Part shown: piece after piece, positions 1 to 8,336 of the stretch
How the letters are laid out: each line of letters starts with the position of its first letter
Numbering within the stretch: position 1 is the first letter of the stretch
NCBI GenBank assembly: GCA_005768755.1
Contig: VAFL01000040.1
Location: 1-8,635, forward strand
DNA from: Paracoccus denitrificans
GTDB lineage: Bacteria; Pseudomonadota; Alphaproteobacteria; Rhodobacterales; Rhodobacteraceae
Direction: 5' to 3'
Length of the DNA: 8,635 nt
The notes under the pieces: model-generated
Databases searched by the model: none
Seen by the model: the letters and a program-made list of their open reading frames with translations, nothing else
What the model was told of the DNA's origin: nothing
Translations under genes and position numbers: made by a program

Positions 1-1
1 C

Positions 2-124
2 TGAAGTGGTCCGCCGCAATAGTTAGGAAACGGAGGATTGAAGATGGGAACGAAGCGGCCGAAACCGGAAGAGATTATATCGAAACTGCGGCAGGTTGAG
101 GTTCTGATGGGGCAAGGGATGTCC
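2..124 (+). mobile_element. IS3-family (IS407-like) left-end fragment
   Basis: This is the 5' end of an IS3-family element cut off after about 123 bp. It begins with TGAAGTGGTCC, which matches TGAGTGGTCC at 8552 (10 of 11 with one gap). The next 14 bases of the two ends also agree at 7 positions, as expected for IRL and IRR of related copies. The repeat is followed by a Shine-Dalgarno and the start of orfA. IS-like coding similarity stops near 124, where sequence homologous to the cyclic glucan synthase begins. The rest of orfA, all of orfB and the right end are absent here. The left boundary is inferred from the repeat comparison and could lie before the window. The subgroup is judged from the OrfA N-terminus and was not searched. 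Confidence 0.75.
32..36 (+). promoter_or_regulatory. Shine-Dalgarno of IS orfA
   Basis: GGAGG lies 7 bases before the ATG at 44, which is ideal spacing. It is the only convincing ribosome binding site upstream of the truncated synthase frame. No purine-rich motif precedes the TTG at 190. If the synthase remnant is translated at all, this site may load the ribosomes through coupling. I could not identify a convincing -35/-10 promoter in the 43 bases before the ATG. Confidence 0.6.
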
Positions 125-189
125 CCCAGAAACTGGCCAACGGATCGAAAATACCGCGCGCGCTTGCTATCGCCTGGTATTTTGTTGCG
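124..189 (+). other. In-frame 5' remnant of cgs upstream of the first usable start codon
   Basis: Read in the synthase frame, this stretch encodes PQKLANGSKIPRALAIAWYF followed by VA. It resembles the 'LPKLANG..YPRVYALAW.FVAHTDS' segment that, as I recall, precedes the N-terminal helical region in full-length cyclic glucan synthases. The homologous coding sequence therefore continues upstream of the TTG at 190 to about 124. The frame is open from 100 (stop TGA at 97-99) but has no ATG, GTG or TTG between 100 and 189. The TTG thus falls inside a conserved segment and is not the ancestral start. The family similarity is from memory and would need an alignment. Confidence 0.6.
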
Positions 190-193
190 TTGA
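190..193 (+). promoter_or_regulatory. TTGA stop/start overlap between orfA remnant and cgs
   Basis: The four bases TTGA contain the TTG that is the first possible start of the synthase frame (190-192) and the TGA that ends the chimeric orfA frame (191-193). A four-base overlap of this form is a classic arrangement for translational coupling, where a terminating ribosome restarts in the -1 frame. Here it arises at an IS-gene fusion, so it may be accidental. No Shine-Dalgarno of its own is visible before TTG. This is an inference with no expression evidence. Confidence 0.35.
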
Positions 194-3100
194 CCAATTC
201 CGAGATCAAGGCGGACGCACTTACCGAATTTCTGGAAGGCTACCAAACTGAAGTGCCCTTAGAGATCGCGGAGCTCTGGGCGATCCCGACATTTCTGCGT
301 TTCGTGCTGACCGAAAACCTGCGACGCTTGGCCGAGCGGGTAACGCTTGCCCGCACACGCCGATCCGAAGCGAACCGCATTGCCGACGCGATCGCGGTCA
401 GCGTCGATCGGGCTGCAATCAAGAGCCTGATCGAGCGTGAGGCGCGACTGATCCGTGTGGATACGGTAGCGTCCCAGTTGCACTACCGACTGCGCGACGG
501 TGGGGCACGTGCTCAGTTCGCCATGTCCGAAATCGAGAAGACGATCATCGCCCAAGGCTCGATTCATGACGCTGTACAGGCCGAATATGCCCGGCAGTCC
601 CGGGGGAACGTCACGACGGGAAATATAGTTCAAAGCCTTCGCAGGCTAGGTGAGATCGACTGGCTGAAATGGTTCGAAGAGGTCAGCCTGGTCGACCGCA
701 TGCTGGTCGATGCATCTGAATTCGGTCGTCTGGACAAGCCCACACGCAGCGCCTATCGCGAAGTGATAGAACGCATCTCGCGCCGCTCGGAAATTAACGA
801 GCGGGTGGTCGCAGAACGCGTTCTTCAAATGGCGGCTCGGACCGACACGCCGCGGGTCATCGGGCACTTTCTTGTCGGCGGCGACAGGCCGGCATTCGAA
901 GAATTCTGCGGCTATCGAAGGCCGCTGACAGAACAGATTTCTCGGGGCTATCGCGCACTTGATTGGGCTGGAGTGGCGTTGCCAATCCTGCTTTTCACAG
1001 CAGTCTTCGTCCTTTTCTTCGGTTGGCTTTTGCCGAGCGCCATTCCGGGCTGGGCAACGATGTTGCTTTTGTGCCTCGTGGCGCTTCCGGCGTCAGAGAC
1101 GGCAAGCCGCCTTGTCGCCTTCATCGCGGCAAGGACAGTTCGCCCGCAGCGGTTGCCGGCACTGGACTATCTCGATCACGGGCCACCAGCAGAGGCCCGG
1201 ACCCTGGTTGTCATCCCCGCGATGCTGACCAGCCTGGACGTGATTGATGAACTCGCGGACATGATCGAGTTACATTACCTTTCGAACCCGCGAGGCGATG
1301 TCTTCTTCGCACTACTGACGGACTGGCGCGACGCAGACAGCGAGACGCAGCCAGATGACGAGCGCCTTGTTGCAGCGGCAAGCCAGCGGATCGAGGCACT
1401 TGCCGAGCAATACGGTCATGGTGGCATCAGACGCTTTTTCCTGCTTCACCGGCGCAGGCTCTGGAACCCGTCAGAGGGCGTCTGGATGGGGTGGGAGCGC
1501 AAGCGCGGCAAGTTGGCCGAGTTGAATGCACTGCTGCGGGGCGATGCGGACACTTCATTTTTGCCCGTCGGCCCGACGCCGCCTGAGGGGATCCGCTATG
1601 TAGTGACGTTGGACAGCGACACACGTCTGCCTCGCGAAACAGTCCCGGCGCTTGTCGGTAAGATGGCGCATCCCATAAACCAACCTGTTGCGCGCGAAGA
1701 CGGCATCGTCATCCAAGGGCATGCCGTGATGCAGCCACGCGTGACCCATTCGCTGACAACCGGCCCCGAAGCGTCGCTGTTTCAGCGTATATTCTCTGTC
1801 AATCGCGGGCTTGATCCCTACAGCTTCACGGCATCCGACCTGTATCAGGATCTGTTTTCGGAAGGCAGTTTCACCGGCAAGGGGATCTATGACGTCGATG
1901 CTTTCGAAGCAGCAGTCGGCGGAAGGATCGCCGAGAACACGGTTCTTAGCCACGACCTGCTTGAAGGCTCTTTGGCGCGGGCCGCGCTGATTTCAGATGT
2001 CGAGGTGGTCGAGGATTTCCCGCTTAGGGTTTCGACGGAAGTCAGTCGTCAGAACCGTTGGGCGCGAGGCGACTGGCAGCTGCTTCCGTTCATTTTCGAT
2101 CCGCGAAACGGGTTGAACGGTCTGGCGCGGTTCAAGATGTTCGACAATCTGCGCAGATCGCTCGTGCCGGTCTGCTGGGTTCTGGCATCGATCGCTGGTT
2201 GGCTGATCCTGCCGGGGGTTCATGCCGCGGTATGGCAGATGTCGCTTGTCGCCCTGATGGGGCTGGTTGAACTGCTTCAGGTGAACGTCGGCATGTCGAA
2301 CCGGCGCCATGGTGTCGCGCTGAGGTACTATCTCGGGTGGCTCATGCATGATGCTGGCGCCTATCTGCTGGAACTGGCGCTGCGGATCACTAGCAGTGCG
2401 CAACGCGCTGCAAACATGGTCCACGCAATCTTTCTGGGCGTCTGGCGAAGGTTCGTCAGTCACAGGAACCTGCTGGAGTGGAAGACCGCACGCGAAGCTT
2501 CCCGCATGTCAGCCACGGGCTGGTGGGGGATCTATATCGCGGGTTGGCCAAGCGCTGCCATTGGTATCGTGGCCCTGCTGGCAACGGGTTGGCTGAACCC
2601 TTCTGCGCTTCCTGTCGCGATCGTCATATCGTCTCTCTGGATCGCCGCACCATGGATCTCGGAGCGCATCTCCAGACCGCTTGAGACCGAGGACCGCCTT
2701 ACGCTCTCGAAGGCTGATGAAGCAAAGCTGCGCAGTATCGGACGCCAAACCTGGCGGTATTTCGAGGAGTTCGTCGGCCCTGAAACCAACCATCTTCCCC
2801 CCGACAATTTCCAGGATCACCCGTCGCCCAAGCTGGCCGAACGCACTTCGCCGACCAATATCGGCCTTTATCTGATGTCGATTATGTCGGCGCGCGATCT
2901 GGGCTGGATCGGATTTGAGACGGCGATTTCGCGCATCAGCGACACGATCGAGACGCTGGAACGAATGCCACGCTATCGTGGCCACTTTTATAACTGGTAT
3001 GACACCCGGACGCTGGCGGTTCTGCCGGCGCGCTATGTCTCGTCGGTGGACAGCGGCAACCTTGCCGGGTTGCTGATTGCGCTTTCATCAGGGTTGCGCC

Positions 3101-6100
3101 AGTGGGCCACGGGGACCGCTGCGGCTGGCGAGGTCAAGGCCAACGGGATCGCAGACACTTTATCCTTGTTGCACGTAGCGCATGATGCCCTTCCGGCAGG
3201 GGCGCGCGACGCCAGGGAACTGCGCGCCACATTGCAAAGCCGCATATCCGGCTTCAACTCGCGGTATCAGCAACTTCTTGACGACCACCAGACAGCGCCC
3301 GTCAACTTCCCCGACATTTGCCTGCTGGCCAGGGACGTAGAACGGCTTGCCAGCGATCTGGACGCCACCGAGGACAACGATGCAGCGACCGAATTGCTGT
3401 GGTGGGCACGGGCGTTGCGTAAACACTGCGATGACGTGTTGCAACCGGGTCCCGACGGCCGCGATGCGATCAATGGCGCCAGTCTAAGACTGCGTGTTCT
3501 GGCAGAGCGGGCAAGGGCGCTTGCCTTTGAGATGGATTTCAGCCTTTTCGTCCGGCCGGACAAGCAGCTTCTGTCAATCGGGTTTCGCCCGGACGAGGAT
3601 GAACTGGACGACAGTTGCTACGACCTTCTGGCGTCGGAAGCCCGCCTGACCTCGTTTCTCGCGATCGCGAAGGGGGATATTCCGAAGGATCATTGGGCGC
3701 AGCTCGGCCGGCCGTACGCGGCGCTCAGGAATCGCGCTGCGCTGCTGTCATGGTCCGGCTGCATGTTCGAATATCTGATGCCGCCCCTTCTGATGCGCGA
3801 GCGACAGGGCGGAATCCTGCACCATTCGAACAGCGTCGCCGTCGATGTCCAAATCGAACACGGCCAGGCGCGGAACTTGCCCTGGGGCATTTCGGAAAGC
3901 GCCTTTAGCGCGCGCGATCGCGACATGAACTACCAGTATTACGCCTTTGGCGTGCCCGCTCTTGCGCTGAAACGCGGTGGCGGTGAGCCTGTCATTGCCC
4001 CATATGCTTCGATTCTTGCGGCGCAGATCCGTCCCGAAGCCGCGATCCGCAATCTCTCGGCGCTGCAGGAACTCGGCGCGCTGAGCCCCTGGGGCTTTTA
4101 CGACGCGGTCGATTTCAGCCAAGCGCGTCAGAGCGGCGATAATGGATATGAGGTCGTCCGCAATGTGATGGCCCACCATCACGGCATGTCCGTCATGGCC
4201 ATCGCGAATGTCGTGCTTGAAGGGATACACCGAGACCGCTTCCACGACGATCCCGTCGTGCGGGCTGCCGAATTGTTGCTGCAGGAAAAATCTCCGCGAG
4301 ACATCGTCCCGGTCACGCAAGCTCCGTCGAGAACGGACCACTCGCCTGCTGGCCATTCCTCATTCTCTGACGCGCTTTCATACATCGAAGAACCGGGCAA
4401 GGCCGCGCCAGAGGTTGCGCTACTCTCGAACGGACATTTCGCGACGGTGATTTCGGCGACTGGCGCCGGCAGGTCGGTGCTGGACGGCCGCGCGCTGAAC
4501 CGTTGGCATGCGGACCCGACCTGCGACGATTGCGGCATTTTCATCACCATGCGTGATGTGCAAAGCGGCGAATGGTGGTCCGCCACAACCGCACCCAGAG
4601 CCATGCCCGACGAACGCTCAAGTGCTGTGCTGACCGATCATAAGGCCGAGTTCCTGAAGACCGCGAATGCCATCGAAAGCCGGTTGGAAGTCATCGCGGC
4701 AACTGAAGCCAATGCTGATGGCCGAAGGCTGACCCTGCGCAATAGATCCGGGCGCGATCGCACGATCGAGGTAACTTCATACGGCGAAATCGTGCTGGAT
4801 CAGCCGGCCTCGGATGACGCGCATCCTGCCTTTTCCAAGATGTTTGTGCGGACGGAAATCCGTCGGAACGGCAATCTCATCGTTGCTGAACGTCGCCCGC
4901 GCGATCCCAAGGGCAAGGCCAGTTTCATGGCGCATCTGGTGGCCGGTCCTGACAGTGCGCTGCCGGCTGCGGCCGAGGCCGAAACCGACAGACACGCCTA
5001 TATAGGACGCGGCAGGTCGCTGAGCGATCCCGCAGCACTCGACGTAGGTGCAACTCTGACGGGCTCGCAGGGATACACGCTCGATCCAATCTTTTCGATC
5101 CGTAGGCGCGTTCGGGTGCCAGCAGGGAAGTCGGTCAGCCTGGTCTTCTGGACGATCATGGCGACGACCGAGGAAGAGCGCGACACGGCGGCAGACCACT
5201 ATACACGCCCCGCAGTCTTCGACCATGAATTGAGGCTTGCCTGGACCTGGAGTCAGGTGCAGCTGCGCCATATTGGCGTCACGCTCGAAAGCGCACGACT
5301 TTTCCGGCAGTTTGGCAGTCTGCTCGTTTACGCGCGCGACGCCTTGACCGTGTCGCACCCGCAACAGCGGACGGCCTTGGGTCAACAGTCGGATCTTTGG
5401 CCGATGGGAATCTCTGGCGACCTGCCGATCATCCTGATCCGCATTGATGACGAGGCCGACCTGCCCATCGTTGCCGACGCCTTGCGCATGCACGAATTCT
5501 TGCGCGTCCGGTCGGTTCCGGCTGAAATCGTCATCGTGAACGAGCATGCCTCGAGCTATAGTCAGGAACTTCAGCACGCGATCCAGAACCTGTGCGACAT
5601 CAATGTTTCCCAGGCCGGCACGCAGGACGGATCGCGACAAGTCCACGCTGTTCGCCGCGATCAGATGAGCGAGGCCAGCTACAACACGCTTGTCGCTGCC
5701 GCGCGGATCGTTCTGCATACACGGAACGGAAAACTGGCCGAACAGATCGCCCGACTTCCGGTCACTGTCCCGCCAGCGCCACCGGCGCCGAGCGTCAGCG
5801 AACCGCCGCCGGATCGCCGCCCTGAAAAGCCTGAACCGACACCGCTGCAATTTTGGAACGGTTATGGCGGCTTCTCCGAGAACGGACGCGAATATGTCAT
5901 GCGGCTGCGCGCCGACCAGCCGACGCCGCACCCTTGGATCAACGTGATTGCGCGCGAAGACTTCGGCTTTCACGTCTCCGCCGAAGGGGCGTCCTACACC
6001 TGGGCAGAGAATTCGCGCGATTACCGGGTGACACCTTGGTCAAATGATCCGGTATCAAACCCGCCGGGCGAGGCGATCCTGATCCACGATCCCGCAACAG

Positions 6101-8208
6101 GCCGCGTTGCGACGCCGTTTCCGGCCCTGTGTCAGGATCCGACCATCGTGTTCGAGATCGCCCATGGCCTCGGTTATACGCGTTTCTCGGCCGATTTCGG
6201 ATGGGTCAGCATCGAAGCCGTCCTGAGCCTTGCCGAACATCAGCCGGCAAAGTTAACAAAACTGCGTGTCACCAACCGGTCGGGTCGTGACCTTTCACTG
6301 CAGGGGATCGCCTATGCGCAGGTCGTCATGGGCAACAATCATGACCGCTCCGCCCCGATGTTGCGCGCGCAGACGGATCCGGAAAGCGGATCAGTGCTGC
6401 TGACGAACCCTTACTCGATCGAATTCGCGGGTCGGACAACGGTGCTGACATGCGACCAGAAGATCGACGCCGCCTGCGCCTCGCGCGCCCAGTTTCTGGG
6501 CCGGAACGGACAGCTTTCCCGACCAGGTGCTTTGCAGCATTGGCCCTTGCGGACCTCTGGTAGTGAAGGGCTACGAACTGACTCCGACCCCTGCGCGGCG
6601 CTTCGGTGGACTTTCAGCCTCGCCCCAGATGAAACGGTCGAGGCGACCGTTGCCCTGGCGAATGCGGCTGACGGGGATGTCACGTCATTGATTGACGCCG
6701 TTCGCCAGCCCCAGGCAGCTGACCGCGGTCTTGCTGCAACGACGGACGAATGGCTTGATTTCGTATCGATCCTTCAGGTCAGCACACCCGATCCGAAACT
6801 TGACCTGCTTGTGAACAGCTGGCTGCCCTATCAGGCCAGAGGCTGCCGCGTACTCGCAAGATCGGCCTTCTACCAGGCCTCGGGCGCATTCGGCTTCCGT
6901 GACCAGTTGCAGGACACTGCCGCGCTGATCCTGCAGGATCCCGATCTCTGCCGGCGCCAGATCCTGAACGCCGCCGGCAGGCAGTTCGCGAAAGGCGACG
7001 TACAGCACTGGTGGCTGCCGCGCACCGGCGCCGGCGTTCGTACCATGATTGCGGACGATGTGCTCTGGCTGGGCTTCATCACCGCGCATTTCATCGCGTC
7101 GACCGGTGATGTCTCGATCCTTGACGAGATGTTGCCCTTCATCACAGGCCCGGAACTGGCGGATGGCGAACATGACAGCTTCTTCCAGCCCGAAAGAAGC
7201 GAGGTGACCGCCACCCTTTTCGAACATTGCGCCCGCGCCCTGGATCTGGCGATGGCCCGGACGGGGCCGCAGGGACTTCCGCTGATCCTGGGCGGCGACT
7301 GGAACGACGGCATGAATCGCGTTGGCGAAAAGGGCAGGGGTGAAAGCGTCTGGATGGGGTGGTTGCTGTGCGCTACGGTCGATGCCTTCGCGCCGCTGGC
7401 AGAAGCTCGTGGCGACGAGCGGCGCGCCAAAAGCTGGCGTCGCCACCGTGCTTCCGTGTCCGCTGCATTGGAAAGCGCGGGCTGGGACGGGGCATGGTAT
7501 CGTCGCGCCTATTACGATGACGGAAGCCCCTTGGGTTCGGCTGACAGCGTGGAGTGCCGCATTGACAGCATCGCGCAAAGCTGGGCGCTGATTTCTGGCG
7601 CGGGCCGCGCTGATCGTGCTGAACGAGCTGTTAACGCGGCACTTGACCGGCTGTTCGACAAGAAGGCGGGCATCCTGCGCCTGTTCACACCACCCTTCGC
7701 CAATACTGAAGCCGAACCTGGATATATCAAGGCATATCCGCCAGGCGTGCGCGAGAATGGGGGGCAATACACGCATGCGGCAGCATGGATGATCTATGCT
7801 CTCGCCAAATCTGGCGACGGGACGCGCGCGCATGCGCTTTTCGATGCCATAAGCCCTATCACGCATGCGTCCGACCGCGCATCTGCCGAACAGTATCGGG
7901 TCGAGCCCTATGTCGTCGCAGCTGACATCTACGGCGATCAGGACAAGTTGGGGCGTGGAGGGTGGACTTGGTATACTGGTTCAGCAGGCTGGACATATCG
8001 GGCCGCAGTTGAGGGGATACTGGGCATTAGCCGGGTTCCCGGCGGGATAACCGTGAAGCCGAACTTGCCCGAAGACTGGCCCGGCTACGAGGCGCGCGTG
8101 AAAATCAATGGTCGCTCGAGGCATGTGAGCGTCAGACGCAACGCAGTTTCGGTCATCGTCTTCGTGGATGGCGAGAAAATCGGCGATGATGAGCTGATCA
8201 GATTCTGA
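190..8208 (+). CDS. ndvB: Cyclic beta-1,2-glucan synthase, N-terminally truncated
   Basis: This inner-membrane enzyme makes periplasmic cyclic beta-1,2-glucans from UDP-glucose (initiation, elongation, length control, cyclisation). Residues count from TTG 190. Two membrane segments lie at ~262-281 and ~288-306. The GT84 domain (~330-640) holds LLTDWRDA 375-382, DSD 475-477, SHDLLEG 587-593 and RQNRW 620-624. Four more membrane segments follow (~657-676, 680-697, 784-801, 806-822). The GH189-type cyclising region (~845-1380) holds PPDNFQ, E1150, GISES (E1236) and MAHHHGMS 1327-1334. E1150 and E1236 are 86 apart, the spacing I recall for the catalytic pair of the Thermoanaerobacter italicus enzyme. 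Two GH94 beta-sandwiches (~1409-1660, ~1886-2180) flank a helical part and a Pro-rich linker (~1860-1888). The GH94 (alpha/alpha)6 barrel (~2195-2590) has GFRDQ 2235-2239, HWWLP 2273-2277 and GDWNDGMN 2369-2376. At 2672 residues it is shorter than the usual ~2830-2870. About 125-150 N-terminal residues are lost to the IS junction, so the start is only the first available codon. No ndvA exporter gene lies adjacent. The family call is firm; functionality is open. Confidence 0.93.
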   Translation: MTNSEIKADALTEFLEGYQTEVPLEIAELWAIPTFLRFVLTENLRRLAERVTLARTRRSEANRIADAIAVSVDRAAIKSLIEREARLIRVDTVASQLHYRLRDGGARAQFAMSEIEKTIIAQGSIHDAVQAEYARQSRGNVTTGNIVQSLRRLGEIDWLKWFEEVSLVDRMLVDASEFGRLDKPTRSAYREVIERISRRSEINERVVAERVLQMAARTDTPRVIGHFLVGGDRPAFEEFCGYRRPLTEQISRGYRALDWAGVALPILLFTAVFVLFFGWLLPSAIPGWATMLLLCLVALPASETASRLVAFIAARTVRPQRLPALDYLDHGPPAEARTLVVIPAMLTSLDVIDELADMIELHYLSNPRGDVFFALLTDWRDADSETQPDDERLVAAASQRIEALAEQYGHGGIRRFFLLHRRRLWNPSEGVWMGWERKRGKLAELNALLRGDADTSFLPVGPTPPEGIRYVVTLDSDTRLPRETVPALVGKMAHPINQPVAREDGIVIQGHAVMQPRVTHSLTTGPEASLFQRIFSVNRGLDPYSFTASDLYQDLFSEGSFTGKGIYDVDAFEAAVGGRIAENTVLSHDLLEGSLARAALISDVEVVEDFPLRVSTEVSRQNRWARGDWQLLPFIFDPRNGLNGLARFKMFDNLRRSLVPVCWVLASIAGWLILPGVHAAVWQMSLVALMGLVELLQVNVGMSNRRHGVALRYYLGWLMHDAGAYLLELALRITSSAQRAANMVHAIFLGVWRRFVSHRNLLEWKTAREASRMSATGWWGIYIAGWPSAAIGIVALLATGWLNPSALPVAIVISSLWIAAPWISERISRPLETEDRLTLSKADEAKLRSIGRQTWRYFEEFVGPETNHLPPDNFQDHPSPKLAERTSPTNIGLYLMSIMSARDLGWIGFETAISRISDTIETLERMPRYRGHFYNWYDTRTLAVLPARYVSSVDSGNLAGLLIALSSGLRQWATGTAAAGEVKANGIADTLSLLHVAHDALPAGARDARELRATLQSRISGFNSRYQQLLDDHQTAPVNFPDICLLARDVERLASDLDATEDNDAATELLWWARALRKHCDDVLQPGPDGRDAINGASLRLRVLAERARALAFEMDFSLFVRPDKQLLSIGFRPDEDELDDSCYDLLASEARLTSFLAIAKGDIPKDHWAQLGRPYAALRNRAALLSWSGCMFEYLMPPLLMRERQGGILHHSNSVAVDVQIEHGQARNLPWGISESAFSARDRDMNYQYYAFGVPALALKRGGGEPVIAPYASILAAQIRPEAAIRNLSALQELGALSPWGFYDAVDFSQARQSGDNGYEVVRNVMAHHHGMSVMAIANVVLEGIHRDRFHDDPVVRAAELLLQEKSPRDIVPVTQAPSRTDHSPAGHSSFSDALSYIEEPGKAAPEVALLSNGHFATVISATGAGRSVLDGRALNRWHADPTCDDCGIFITMRDVQSGEWWSATTAPRAMPDERSSAVLTDHKAEFLKTANAIESRLEVIAATEANADGRRLTLRNRSGRDRTIEVTSYGEIVLDQPASDDAHPAFSKMFVRTEIRRNGNLIVAERRPRDPKGKASFMAHLVAGPDSALPAAAEAETDRHAYIGRGRSLSDPAALDVGATLTGSQGYTLDPIFSIRRRVRVPAGKSVSLVFWTIMATTEEERDTAADHYTRPAVFDHELRLAWTWSQVQLRHIGVTLESARLFRQFGSLLVYARDALTVSHPQQRTALGQQSDLWPMGISGDLPIILIRIDDEADLPIVADALRMHEFLRVRSVPAEIVIVNEHASSYSQELQHAIQNLCDINVSQAGTQDGSRQVHAVRRDQMSEASYNTLVAAARIVLHTRNGKLAEQIARLPVTVPPAPPAPSVSEPPPDRRPEKPEPTPLQFWNGYGGFSENGREYVMRLRADQPTPHPWINVIAREDFGFHVSAEGASYTWAENSRDYRVTPWSNDPVSNPPGEAILIHDPATGRVATPFPALCQDPTIVFEIAHGLGYTRFSADFGWVSIEAVLSLAEHQPAKLTKLRVTNRSGRDLSLQGIAYAQVVMGNNHDRSAPMLRAQTDPESGSVLLTNPYSIEFAGRTTVLTCDQKIDAACASRAQFLGRNGQLSRPGALQHWPLRTSGSEGLRTDSDPCAALRWTFSLAPDETVEATVALANAADGDVTSLIDAVRQPQAADRGLAATTDEWLDFVSILQVSTPDPKLDLLVNSWLPYQARGCRVLARSAFYQASGAFGFRDQLQDTAALILQDPDLCRRQILNAAGRQFAKGDVQHWWLPRTGAGVRTMIADDVLWLGFITAHFIASTGDVSILDEMLPFITGPELADGEHDSFFQPERSEVTATLFEHCARALDLAMARTGPQGLPLILGGDWNDGMNRVGEKGRGESVWMGWLLCATVDAFAPLAEARGDERRAKSWRRHRASVSAALESAGWDGAWYRRAYYDDGSPLGSADSVECRIDSIAQSWALISGAGRADRAERAVNAALDRLFDKKAGILRLFTPPFANTEAEPGYIKAYPPGVRENGGQYTHAAAWMIYALAKSGDGTRAHALFDAISPITHASDRASAEQYRVEPYVVAADIYGDQDKLGRGGWTWYTGSAGWTYRAAVEGILGISRVPGGITVKPNLPEDWPGYEARVKINGRSRHVSVRRNAVSVIVFVDGEKIGDDELIRF
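1478..1494 (+). repeat. 17-bp direct repeat, copy 1 (partner 7346-7362)
   Basis: The 17-mer GCGTCTGGATGGGGTGG occurs exactly here and at 7346-7362, in the same codon phase, encoding VWMGW both times. This copy is in the GT84 domain just before KRGKLAELN. The other is in the GH94 domain after GDWNDGMN. The copies are 5868 bp apart, a multiple of three. The shared short motif probably reflects coincidence between two conserved Trp-containing stretches rather than duplication, because the flanks do not match. Confidence 0.5.
7346..7362 (+). repeat. 17-bp direct repeat, copy 2 (partner 1478-1494)
   Basis: This is the second exact copy of the 17-mer at 1478-1494. It lies in the GH94 catalytic barrel, about 10 residues after the GDWNDGMN acid motif, and encodes VWMGW. 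Similarity does not extend beyond the 17 bases except for scattered matches. Confidence 0.5.
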
Positions 8209-8231
8209 AGCATCGTGAAGCTCTTATCCTT

Positions 8232-8251
8232 CAGCGCGCGACTTCGCGCTG
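8232..8251 (+). terminator. Possible weak terminator hairpin after cgs
   Basis: CAGCGCG (8232-8238) and CGCGCTG (8245-8251) form a perfect 7-bp stem with the loop CGACTT, starting 23 bases after the synthase stop. The position and GC-rich stem suit a terminator. The downstream bases (TCGGAAGC) contain no T-run, so a classical Rho-independent terminator is not supported. It may act as a 3' stabilising hairpin or do nothing. Confidence 0.35.
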
Positions 8252-8270
8252 TCGGAAGCTGAGCCGGAAA

Positions 8271-8274
8271 CTAG
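8271..8274. other. Putative target site of the IS5-family insertion (CTAG)
   Basis: CTAG sits immediately before the apparent left end of the IS5-family remnant. It fits the YTAR/TA-centred target preference known for IS5-type elements. The duplicated copy cannot be seen because the right end of the element is missing. The exact first base of the IS could therefore shift by one or two, for example if only TA was duplicated. Confidence 0.4.
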
Positions 8275-8336
8275 GCTCCGGACCCATTGATTTCAGGCTG
8301 TTCGCGTGATTCAGGCTTTGCAAAAAGACCTGATCT

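Larger units (their letters stand above)
44..193 (+). pseudogene. Truncated IS3-family orfA, fused out of frame to cgs
   Basis: The ATG at 44 opens a 49-codon frame. Codons 1-27 read MGTKRPKPEEIISKLRQVEV and on to LMGQGMS, the typical start of OrfA of IS407-type IS3 elements. This is the start of the helix-turn-helix region that recognises the IS ends. From about codon 28 (nucleotide 125) the residues no longer look like OrfA, because the underlying DNA is now the synthase gene read in the wrong (+1) frame. The frame stops at TGA 191-193. A complete OrfA has about 90 residues, so most of the helix-turn-helix and the leucine zipper are gone, and orfB with the DDE catalytic domain is absent. 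It cannot support transposition. It may still be translated, since its start and Shine-Dalgarno are intact. Confidence 0.75.

Noticed and set aside
4575..4584. GTGGTCCGCC identical to part of the IS terminal repeat at 6-15
   Set aside because: It is a 10-base match inside conserved coding sequence (WWSAT region) with no extension on either side, as expected by chance in 8.6 kb of GC-rich DNA.
5761..5850. Proline-rich low-complexity stretch as a possible foreign insertion or frameshift
   Set aside because: Cyclic glucan synthases commonly have a Pro-rich linker before the second GH94 sandwich domain, and the frame continues cleanly on both sides.
4777..5973. 398-codon open frame on the minus strand inside cgs
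   Set aside because: It is antisense to a strongly conserved domain of the synthase. Its composition (Arg- and Ala-rich, low complexity) is typical of reverse-strand shadows in GC-rich DNA, and I recognise no family.
6685..7866. 393-codon open frame on the minus strand inside cgs
   Set aside because: It lies opposite the GH94 catalytic barrel, whose motifs are clear on the + strand. No recognisable domain or convincing start signal was seen.
8261..8281. Second hairpin GAGCC...GGCTC / CCGGA...TCCGG as a terminator
   Set aside because: It straddles the inferred CTAG insertion point, so half belongs to the IS5-family end. There is no T-run and the stem is only 5 bp, so chance pairing is likely.
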